NCBI GenBank assembly: GCA_905221605.1
Contig: CAJNDS010002539.1
Location: 243,501-307,500, forward strand
DNA length: 64,000 nucleotides
DNA from: Symbiodinium natans
Lineage: Eukaryota > Sar > Dinophyceae > Suessiales > Symbiodiniaceae
Direction of reading: 5' to 3'
Shown: positions 10,471 to 18,609 of the stretch, piece after piece
How the letters are laid out: each line of letters opens with the position of its first letter
How positions within the stretch are numbered: position 1 is the stretch's first letter
Program-made: the position numbers and the translations under genes
Notes under the pieces: model-generated
The model's database searches: none
The model's input: only the letters and a program-made list of their open reading frames with translations
Told to the model about the DNA's origin: nothing

Positions 10471-11206
10471 ACTCCTTGACTCTCAGATGGCAAGCGCGCT
10501 GCTCAGGTCGAAATCAACACGCCCGCAGTTGAAGACTCTTTTCGAGCCTGAGAAAAGGGGGGAGGGAGTGGGAGATGAGAGTCACTGCTGAGAGAGTGGA
10601 CGAAGGCACGGCATCTGTTGTGTCAGTCGTCAGTATGTCGCCGCCCTTGCGAGTCCCCATTTTTGCACCTTCTTGTGCCTCGCGCGGAGTCGCCACGCAC
10701 CCTCAACCAGCTTAACATCTGCAGAGATCCGAAACCCCCACGGTCCGATAAGCTCTAAACCCTAAACCCTAAACCCTAAACCCTAAACCCTAAACCCTAA
10801 ACCCTAAACCCTGTTACACTTTACACTAGAAAGCCAACAGAGCGACGAAGCCCGAAACGCTACGAAGCCTGAAGTGTGGTCAGGCTGACCTGGCCCTCCC
10901 TCCAGAGGCTCCCCGGGCCCCGTGCTGCGATTTTGGGGCTTATTCTGGCCATGATGGTTTAAGGTTTAGGGTTTAGGGTTTAGGGTTTAGAGTTTGGGGT
11001 TAGAGTCTTGGCCCTGGATCCTGGTGGTTTGAGGGTTCAGCTACTAGGACGACCGCTTTTTGCAGCTGCAAACTGCCAACTCCCAATAGCCTGTTCTTTA
11101 CGTGGTGTCTGCTGTGATGGACCCTAAACCCTAAACCCTAAACTGCTGCTTTGCCACCCGCCTAGACCTAGTCTGGACCCCTCAAACCTCGGATCTTTGA
11201 CACTCA
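10471..11206. other. Intergenic, telomeric tracts
   Basis: Downstream of copy 5 the array flank is recognisable for only ~50 bp. Telomeric tracts lie at 10755-10812 (CCCTAAA), 10962-11000 (TTTAGGG) and 11119-11144 (CCCTAAA). Nothing else is recognisable. Confidence 0.6.
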
Positions 11207-12030
11207 TGCCCCAGAGATACACTTCGGCAGGACCGCAGCAATCCCTGAACCCTAAACCCTAAACCCTAAACCCTACAGGACCGCAGCAAAATCGTCTTCC
11301 TGGACGTGGATGGCGTGCTCCGGCCGGCTCGTGCAGGACTGCATTTCTTGAAACTCGTGCCTTACGTTTGCGTATGTTTCCGGATAGGGCTTGTTGGGGA
11401 TCCCTAAACCCTACACCCTAAAGCCTAAACCCTAAACCCTGAACCCTTTCCGGATAGAGCTTTTTTGGGGACCCCACGGCGTCGGGATTTCGGGCGCCCT
11501 TTCCCACAAGCGGGCTTTGCTTTCGATGCGGTTTGCCCAGCTCCTGGAGAACAGCTAGGGTGGCCACAACCGACAGTTAGGGCTTAGGGCTTAGGGTTTA
11601 GGGTTTAGGGTTTAGGGTTTAGGGTTTGGGTTTACAAGGTTTGTTAACCCCAAAGAAAGCTCGAGAGCAGATCCCTCCCTAACGCGCTTTTCGACGCACC
11701 TGACAAATGACAGTTGGGTCGGATCGGCTCGCGAAGCTTGGTCTGCAATTGTCTTTCAAACAGGGTTTCCGAGTGCATGCGTCAAGGTCTAAAGGCCCTT
11801 GCACGGATCTTTTGCAAAGGTCTGTGCCCTCCAAATTGACTCCAAATTCCGGAAGCTACACCCCCCTCTATACTACCCCTCCTAGGTGTCCCCCATTAGA
11901 TAATCCCAACTAGGCTTGATTCCCCCTACAGAGGGCGGTAGTAGGGGAACCACCCTAAACCCTAAACCGCAGCTCTGCGCGCAGGCACTTTTGACATTTC
12001 CACTGATGGTGAGGCCGTGCCTGCGCTGAG
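11207..12030 (+). CDS. HAD-like phosphatase-fold gene, N-terminal exons
   Basis: The reading KIVFLDVDGVLRPARAG (exon 11279-11336) is the HAD motif I, DxDGVL, at the usual position after a beta strand. It resembles the HAD domain of Swiss-Army-Knife RNA-repair-type proteins. Splicing 11336 to 11985 continues it in frame as GTFDISTDGEAVPALS. That intron (11337-11984) begins GA and ends CGCAG, with the direct repeat GCAGG at both ends. The exon is preceded by a 48-bp telomeric intron (11231-11278), also GA...AG. Both introns carry telomeric tracts. Likely later exons are at 15292, 18079 and 22161. The fold call rests on short motifs; substrate unknown. Confidence 0.5.
11231..11278 (+). repeat. 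48-bp telomeric intron with 14-bp flanking duplication
   Basis: CAGGACCGCAGCAA occurs at 11228-11241 and again at 11276-11289. Between them are four or five CCCTAAA-type units ending in TACAG. Removing 11231-11278 (GA...AG) restores a single copy of the duplicated sequence and an open frame into the HAD motif exon. Confidence 0.7.
11401..11446 (-). repeat. Telomeric tract with ~28-bp imperfect flanking duplication
   Basis: TTTCCGGATAGGGCTTGTTG begins at 11377 on the left, and TTTCCGGATAGAGCTTTTTT begins at 11447 on the right. Similarity extends into GGGGATCCC against GGGGACCCC. The tract lies in the HAD gene's GA-AG intron. Confidence 0.8.
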
Positions 12031-13106
12031 TTGAGACCCTCACTTAGGGTTTAAAGGTTAGAGTTTCGGGTTTAGGGGTTTAGGGTTTAGGGTTTAGCAG
12101 TTTGCGGGTGTGTGAAGCAGGGGTTCCTTTCTGGCAGTCATCAAGTCCCAGTTACAAAAAGGGTTTAGGGTTTAGGGTTTAGGGCTAAGGAGGGGAGGGA
12201 CCCGTACGAGGGACCCAAAGGGTTCGTTGGGGGGTTACTTAGGGGCTACTGAGGTATATAGGAACTACATAATGTATATATGGGGGGGGCAGTTCTCTTG
12301 ACCCTTTTTGGAATCTCTTGGGGGTACCTAGCATAATTTATGCAACACCTCTCTTCTTTAGGATGTCCCAACATTCTACAAGGGGCCATACACATAGCGT
12401 AGGCCCCCTCCCAAAATATCACAAAAAGATCAAAAACCTTCTCAAGCTGACGCCGTTCGTGAATCGGGCCCCTTTTCATCACAAATCCTCGAGGGGTCGG
12501 ACTATTTACTCATAGTATTCCCCTATGGCTCTTATATGAAATAGAAATGGACGATAACAACCCCCCCCCCCCCCCCCAAGCCCGATTCTAACTAGCAAGG
12601 CCCCTTTCTTGCAATCCGGATGCGTCGACCCTGACTCCTGAGCTTGATTTAGCATGTAGGCTGCAGGGTTTGGGGTTTAGGGTGTAGGGTTTCAACCAAG
12701 CACCCAACAGTACCCGCCCAAAACTTCAACCCTAAACCCCAATAAAGCCGAAAAACTAAACAACTGCAGCCTAAACCCTAAACCCTGAACCCTGAAACCC
12801 TAAACCCTAAAACCCTAAACAACTACACTACACATCATCCCAGCCTTTTCCCTGTACGGTTCTCGCATAAACTACACCCCCCCCACCCCCCTCCACCCCC
12901 AAGAAAAAAACACAAAAACCCCTTAAACCCTCAACCCTATGCTAGCCCTAGACCCCCCCCCCCCCCCCCTAGCCCTCAACCCTAAACCCTAGCCCTAAAC
13001 CCTATAAACCCCGAAGATCTGGAGCGCCTTTTGCCGAGGCGAAGCCCGACACTTCCGACTTTTTCCCTGCAGCTTTAAAGGCCCCCCGGGACATGTGCAG
13101 ACGGCT

Positions 13107-13225
13107 ACTTGGAGGTTGAGGGGGTAGTCGGAAGTAGGTAGGTTATAAGTATGGCAACTATACTTATGACCCCATTTTAGGGTACGTACAACCCTACTTA
13201 GAACTCCCCATGAACCTCCAACTAG
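13107..13225. mobile_element. MITE family B copy
   Basis: ACTTGGAGGTTGAGGGGGTA at the left and CCCCATGAACCTCCAA at the right. Core: TATAAGTATGGCAACTATAC. Confidence 0.75.
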
Positions 13226-13489
13226 GTATAGGGTTGGGGATTTAGACTTTAGGGCTTCAAAAGGGATCGGCGTTCGGCCGGTCTTCTTGAAGTCATCAGA
13301 TGACTCGCAATAAGCACTCATCGTAGTCTCATTATGGGTAGTTCTCTAAACTAGGGTCCCTTTTTGGGATCCCTTTTTTAAAAGGGTGCCGCCTTATACT
13401 GGTTTGCCCAAAAAGGGACCCTAATTTAAAAGGCTATCCATGTGATCACTATATAAGTATACTATACTAACCCCCAAAACCCTACTTGG

Positions 13490-13603
13490 AGGTTCATGGG
13501 TACCTATATGATAAGTAGGGTTATAAGTACCCTAAGTACGGTCATCGCCATAGTTACCCAACTTGTAACCCTACGTATCAGTACCCCTGAACCTCCAAGT
13601 AGA
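13490..13603. mobile_element. MITE family B copy
   Basis: CTTGGAGGTTCATGGGTACC...GTACCCCTGAACCTCCAAG terminal inverted repeats. Confidence 0.8.
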
Positions 13604-13983
13604 CCCGACCCTAAACCCTAAACCCTAAACCCCAGAACCTCCAAGTATTAAGGGCCCTCTAGTATGGTGCTTCTGTGCAGGGCCACCCATAGGCCCAAAG
13701 GGCCACTTCTGTAATGCCTCTAATCCTTAAACCCTAAAATCCTAAACACCTGGTCATTGCGCAGGCTCTTCGTCACATCATGGTGCTGCGCTCAGCTTTG
13801 GTATTCCTCACCATCTCAAGAAAAGGAAGCTGTACCGAAGCTGTGACTTACATGGCTCTGACAAAAGAATCAAGGGCAGAATCCGAGGGTCTGATTAATA
13901 GGGCCAAGGGTGCGGGGGGGGGGGGGGGGGAACCAACCGCCACCTGGGAAAATAAGGAAGGGGGTGGCATTATTTCTCGGGCT

Positions 13984-14095
13984 GCCCAAAGAGCCCAATA
14001 TTGCTTCATTAAGGAATATCCCTGAAATCATATAGGTATCCTTACTATGATTTAAGGTATATTCCTTAATTAAGCTATATATGGGGCTCTTTGGG
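13984..14095. mobile_element. MITE family A copy (GAGCCC subtype)
   Basis: CCCAAAGAGCCCAATATTGC at the left and GGGGCTCTTTGGG at the right, with the palindromic AAGGAATAT / ATATTCCTT core. Poly-G runs flank it on both sides (13914-13931, 14118-14150). Confidence 0.85.
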
Positions 14096-14116
14096 AGGTT
14101 GTTTTTTTTGGACGGG

Positions 14117-14153
<37 letters not shown>

Positions 14154-14362
14154 GTGGGCGGAAAGGGGCTGTCCGCTTGTGTCCTTATCCGTTCCTCTTC
14201 TCCTCTTCTTGTCCTCCTAAGTAAGTATGTGTGTTTCCGTCCGTGGTTTTAGTTTTCCGGGCAAACTTTCTTTGGGCTCTCCGAAATTTGTTTTCTCTAA
14301 TTCTGGGGGCTGTGTGTTTGCCAGGGTCCAGCCCTGAATTCTGGCCACGTAAGGGGTAGGGG

Positions 14363-14432
14363 TTTGGGTTTAGGGTTTAGGGTTTAGGGTTTAGGGTTTA
14401 GGGTTTAGGGTTTAGGGTTTAGGGTTTAGGGG
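14363..14432 (+). repeat. Telomeric tract (TTTAGGG)n
   Basis: About 10 units after a GGGTTTGGG lead-in. Confidence 0.95.
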
Positions 14433-14509
14433 GTAGGTCAGGATCGAATGATTTGGGCGTCGATCCTGCAAGCGAAGGGGCAAAGAATGGCAGTCCTCTG
14501 CTGCAGCTT

Positions 14510-14618
14510 CCCAAAGACTCCAATATCCCTTAATTAAGGAATATACCTTAAATTATATTAGGGATCCTACTATAAATTAAGGCATATTCCTTAATTAAGG
14601 GATATTGGAGTCTCTGGG
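14510..14618. mobile_element. MITE family A copy (GACTCC subtype)
   Basis: CCCAAAGACTCCAATATCCC at the left and GGGATATTGGAGTCTCTGGG at the right, with a nearly perfect palindrome inside. Confidence 0.9.
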
Positions 14619-14697
14619 TTCCAACTCCAAGAAAAATCCGAGAGCACGTCGTGGGCAACTGCTTGCGTGCATCACGTCATCGTGGACCCGCCGAGCT

Positions 14698-14926
14698 TTC
14701 CCGGATCTTCCAAAACAGCTGAACTCAGGAAGATACCCAGAGACTCCAATATCCCTTCATTAAGGAATATACCTTAATTTATAGTAGGATCCCTAATATG
14801 ATTTAAGGTATATTCCTTAATTAAGGGATATTGGAGTCTTTGGATACCCTTATTCATAATAGTGATCCTTTGCTTAAATAGGAGGGCATATTCCCTCAAA
14901 TGAAGGGGTTTTGGAAGATCTGGGTT
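14698..14926. mobile_element. MITE family E carrying a nested MITE A
   Basis: Outer ends are CCCGGATCTTCCAAAAC and TTTTGGAAGATCTGGG. An A element (about 14739-14843) is inserted at the family E sequence ATACCC, which is duplicated on both sides (14733-14738 and 14844-14849). This gives a relative age: E is older than A here. Confidence 0.85.
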
Positions 14927-15182
14927 CCATTATATTGTTGTTATTCCCTGTAGCCTTCAGCTGTCCACGGTTTGGGTTTAGGGTTTGGCATCCATTGTTT
15001 GGTTTCTTGTTTTGGCTCCTTCCAAGAACCCGGATCTCCCAAACAACCCCTTAACTAAGGAAAGTAATATAGGGGTCGGAAGAATTCCTCATAATATTCC
15101 CTTGGTTTCTTTACATCATTATACTATAACAACCCACCATTCCGGAACGTACGGAAGGGTGCGAGGCAGGTGGCAACAATAG

Positions 15183-15275
15183 GGAACCCAAAGACAACAA
15201 TATCCCTGAATTAAGGAATATCCTATTATAAATTAAGGTATATTCCTTAATTAAGGGATATTGGAGTCTCTGGGA
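15183..15275. mobile_element. MITE family A copy
   Basis: CCCAAAGACAACAATATCCC...GGGATATTGGAGTCTCTGGG, flanked by GGGAACCC on both sides. It lies just upstream of the HAD exon at 15292. Confidence 0.85.
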
Positions 15276-15291
15276 ACCCCAAATATACACT

Positions 15292-15405
15292 AGTGCCAAA
15301 CTCTTGGAGGAGCACATGCTTGCTGAGGAGCGAAGCAGTGCCAAAGTGGTCTTGTGCTCTGAGTGGCGGCGCAACGAGGTGCATCGGGCCTGCGTCATCA
15401 TTGTA
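15292..15405 (+). CDS. HAD-like gene, motif II-type exon
   Basis: The open stretch AKLLEEHMLAEERSSAK is followed by VVLCSEWRRNEVHRACV. The beta strand plus S-x-WR motif is what HAD proteins of the LDxDGVL type carry downstream of motif I, with the serine at the motif II position. The frame breaks soon after at GTAGATGG, a possible donor. Abutting it upstream is a MITE A ending in CTGGG. The short exon and the lack of homology searches make assignment to the same gene as 11279 an inference. Confidence 0.45.
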
Positions 15406-15627
15406 GATGGGGTTCAGGGTTTTAGGGTTTAGGGCCAGTTTAGGGTTTAGGGTTCAGGGCTTGCATTCGTCATGTATAGAAAAGAGCCTTGTTCAGCTTC
15501 AACAAATCGGACAGCAGATCAAGCTTTAAATCCATCTTCTGGTGGCTTGATGGAGCTGCTGCTTCCCGGGCGGGCTACAGCAATCGAGGAATCTCCAGCA
15601 CGAGCTGCCACGCACTTGTTTCGCACT

Positions 15628-15736
15628 TGGAGGTTCATGGTAGTTATAAGGGTGCTTGTAAATATGGTGACTATATTTGTAACTCTGTTTGGGCTTCTTA
15701 TAACCCTACTTATAAGTACCCATGAACCTCCAAGTC
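15628..15736. mobile_element. MITE family B copy
   Basis: ACTTGGAGGTTCATGGTAGT...ACCCATGAACCTCCAAGT. The flanking frames can be joined across it (AATHLFR and QPGESPSIAESPG), so it may be an intron, but this is not demonstrated. Confidence 0.8.
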
Positions 15737-16253
15737 AGCCTGGCGAATCACCATCTATCGCTGAATCACCTGGCAGATCCTCCTCAAAGCTTTGGAGGAC
15801 ATCTTCAACAAGAACAGGCCAGGAACCCCAAACCCTAAACCCCAAACCCGAAACCCCAAACCCCAAACCCTAAACCGACTTGCCCTTGGAATCCAAGGGA
15901 TTTTGTAGAAGCCTTTGGGGCCCCCAGTCGTTCGCCTTTTTGGCATCTTTGGGTTCAGCTTCTTGCGTCAGTGTTCAGAAGTACATGTCTGCCCTCGGGG
16001 CACGAAACTGATGGCTTCTTAGCAGGCGGTATACAAGAGGTAAAAGGTGCCTTGTTCTCTCATTCCCTGTTCAAGACAAGTACGGAAAGGTGACTAATCG
16101 CATCGACTGGCGATTTGCGGCTTTGCGTATTTGGCTAGCACAGCCCACAGCTCGACATGTTTTCAGGCTGCGTTTGTGGAGCGACATCACCACCCAGGAG
16201 TTTAAGCTGGAGAAAGGCTGCGCAGCTGCTTTCACTATCCTGTACCTTACACC

Positions 16254-16350
16254 TGCTATTTGGTTAAGAGCCACCCTCAAAAGAGAAGATTCTTCCTTAA
16301 AAAACGGATTCTTAATTCTTGGGGTGGTTCTTAAGCACATAGTAGACGCA
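16254..16350. mobile_element. MITE family D copy
   Basis: CTATTTGGTTAAGAGCCACC at the left and GGTGGTTCTTAAGCACATAG at the right are near-perfect inverted repeats. Confidence 0.75.
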
Positions 16351-16510
16351 TCCGAAGCCCTCCGTGTCAGCGGTAGACATGGCTGCTTGTCTGGCTGCTC
16401 CTGCGCCTGCCTCCCAAATATCCATCCTTGAACCAAACCTCCAGCCCTCAGAGCGTTCTCTCTTGGCCGAAGCCCCAAACACAGAGCGTTCTCTCCTGGC
16501 CGAAGCCCCA

Positions 16511-16862
16511 AGCTCCCTCGAAAAAGATTCTTACAATCCTATATTGGTATGTATATGGTTGTATGGTTATGATATTATACTATTCTGTCAGAACAACAAT
16601 ATTATCAGAATCTTCTGTCATGATATTACACGGTCTATTATGCTATTGTATATCATTGTGTTCTACTTTTACAGTATAATATGTTATAATATTACGTTAC
16701 TTTGTCTTTATATTATACTGTATTATTTTGTTGCTGTATATTTTAATGTTATATGACACTTTACTAACAGTATTGCACTCCATTATCTTTATGATTCTTG
16801 GTCTTAATATTATACAAGTTTAGAACTATTTTTTTAGTCCGTGATTATACGGTGTTATTATC
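16511..16862. other. AT-rich island
   Basis: About 350 bp dominated by ATATTATAC-, TGTTATAAT- and TATTATTTTG-like words, in strong contrast to the GC-rich surroundings. No protein-like reading. A similar island at 59765-59990 abuts an exon, so both are probably intronic. Confidence 0.6.
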
Positions 16863-16863
16863 C

Positions 16864-16984
16864 TAGGTAGGATAAGGGGGACCCTTAAAAGGCAACCCTT
16901 CCGAACCCGCTTCTGGCTCTCCTAAACACGGACCTACTGAGAGGGTCTATAGCCCCAAGGGTCCCCCTAATCCTATCCTCCAAC
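16864..16984. mobile_element. MITE family L copy 1
   Basis: AGGATAAGGGGGACCCTTAA at the left, CCAAGGGTCCCCCTAATCCT at the right and TCTGGCTCTCCTAAACACGG inside. A second copy is at 50804-50902. Confidence 0.7.
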
Positions 16985-17139
16985 CCCTAAACCCTAAACC
17001 CTAAACCCTAAACCCTATGTTATTCCATTAGTGCCAGGCAGCGATGCCCTCCGCTGCTTCGCCGACAGGCGGTCTTGGGCCTCAGCCACCATGCCATGTG
17101 GGTTTAGGGTTTAGGGTTTAGGGTTTAGGGTTTAGGGTC

Positions 17140-17246
17140 TACTTGGAGGTTTCTGGGTACTTGTACGTAGGGTAATAGGTAGGGTCACTACCTTATTTGG
17201 GCTACCTATCACCCTACTTTGTAAGTACCCATGAACCTTCAAGTAG
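17140..17246. mobile_element. MITE family B copy
   Basis: ACTTGGAGGTTTCTGGGTAC...GTACCCATGAACCTTCAAGT, preceded directly by a telomeric tract (17099-17139). Confidence 0.8.
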
Positions 17247-18060
17247 GGTTTAGGATTTAAGGTGTATGGGGGTTTCCTTCTTATGACTTTTAGTTAAGGG
17301 TATATACGTTGCTCGAGGTTGGGTGTTTGTTGAGAATGTTTCTCGATGGCCGGTGCGATGGTTCAGGATGAAAGGTCAACAAGATCCCTAAACCCTGAAT
17401 TCCCACCCGGCCTGCCTAGGCCGTACCCACCTTTACTAGGGTGCCTGGACCCAGAACTAAATCCGGCAGCGAGACACACCTTTACAGATGGACAATGGGT
17501 GGAGCCATTGGAGAGTGGTCAAATTCAGCCCCTATAGGCCTGAGCCTTGCTTTAGGACCACTACCGTGGTGCCTTTTTCTTACAAGGGGAACCCCCAGGA
17601 TCCTCCTCTTGATGAGAATACCCAGCCCAACAAGGCACAGTTACGCCCCTAACCCCCCTGGTTCCCCTCTGGCCCTCTCCCCCTACCCCTGCCCTTCTGG
17701 CCCGCCCGCCCCCCGCTGCCCTCACCACCCCTTTGTAGAAAATCTGAAGCAATGGTGGGAATTGAGGGCGACAGCCCTAAACCCTAAAAGTTAGTGGTTT
17801 GGGTGGTGAAAGAACCCAGCACCAATGAAAATTGTTGGGTTGCATTGGAAACAGATGCCTTCGCGTGACACGCCGCCCCCCCACACCCCTGGGTGTGTAG
17901 GGGCGCCATTTCCACATGGTATCTACTGCCGCTGCGCGGCGAGACGGCCTAAACCCTAAACCCTATAGCCTATACCCTATATTGCCCTATATACCCTAAA
18001 CCCGAAACCCTAAACCGTAAACCCTAAACTCTTGCGGGTCTAAGATGGCCTAAGTATCCA
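17247..18060. other. Repeat-rich stretch, no confident exon
   Basis: Holds a C-rich segment (17640-17730) and degenerate telomeric tract (17948-18030). Open frames at 17346-17794 show no recognisable domain and biased composition; I do not call them genes. Confidence 0.4.
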
Positions 18061-18078
18061 CATGCTTCGGGCCCTCAG

Positions 18079-18145
18079 GTCCAAGGAGATAACCGCGTGG
18101 CTGCGCAAACACGAGGCGGAGTTCTGCCCATGAGCCCTTGTGGAG
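18079..18145 (+). CDS. Possible HAD-like gene exon
   Basis: After CCCTCAG the frame reads SKEITAWLRKHEAEFC. In HAD proteins of this type an EI.WL..H helix sits between the SxWR motif and the LDD motif. Very short; the assignment is a suggestion only. A telomeric tract (18170-18222) follows. Confidence 0.3.
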
Positions 18146-18331
18146 TCATGTGGGGGCGAGCTGCGCGTTCAGGGTTTAGGGTTTAGGGTTTAGGGTTTAG
18201 GGTTTAGGGTTTAGGGTTTAGGGACTTTCAGGCCCAGCTCCTGGTTCAAAAACCCCTGGCTGCTCCGTTCTGTCGAAGTGGAGTCCATGGTCGCCGGTAT
18301 GTAGGAGTGGCTCATGCGCCCTTACTAGTCC

Positions 18332-18452
18332 TACTACTATTTGCTTAAGAACCACCCCAAAACACCCCAGGGTTAGAATATTCTTCCTTGTGGGGGTAAT
18401 ATCGGGAATATTCTCCTTGACACTTTTTGGGGTTCTTGAGCAACCAGTGGGC
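18332..18452. mobile_element. MITE family D copy
   Basis: CTACTATTTGCTTAAGAACC...GGGGTTCTTGAGCAACCAGT terminal inverted repeats, upstream of the THI5-like start. Confidence 0.75.
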
Positions 18453-18609
18453 TAGTGTAGCTGCCGAGCATCTGCCCATCTGCCCCCCATTTTTCTGTTC
18501 AAGCACAGCCCTCCGCCTCAACCGATTAGGTTCTGGCTTCGTCTTTTGCCTTTTGCTTCGGCATCCCGTGCCGTACTGCTGCGACCTGCTGGTGCCTTTC
18601 TTTGTTGTC

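Larger units (their letters stand above)
12031..13983. other. Repeat-filled stretch (probable HAD intron)
   Basis: Contains telomeric tracts (12058-12098, 12160-12187, 12770-12822, 12937-13013, 13607-13640), poly-C runs at 12560-12577 and ~12954-12969, MITE B copies at 13107-13225 and 13490-13603, and a separate inverted repeat around 13340-13440 (AGGGTCCCTTTTTGGG / CCCAAAAAGGGACCCT). No confident exon. Confidence 0.5.

Noticed and set aside
13900-14160. Poly-G runs as G-quadruplex regulatory sites
   Set aside because: They adjoin a MITE and vary in length like slippage products; nothing in the sequence ties them to regulation.
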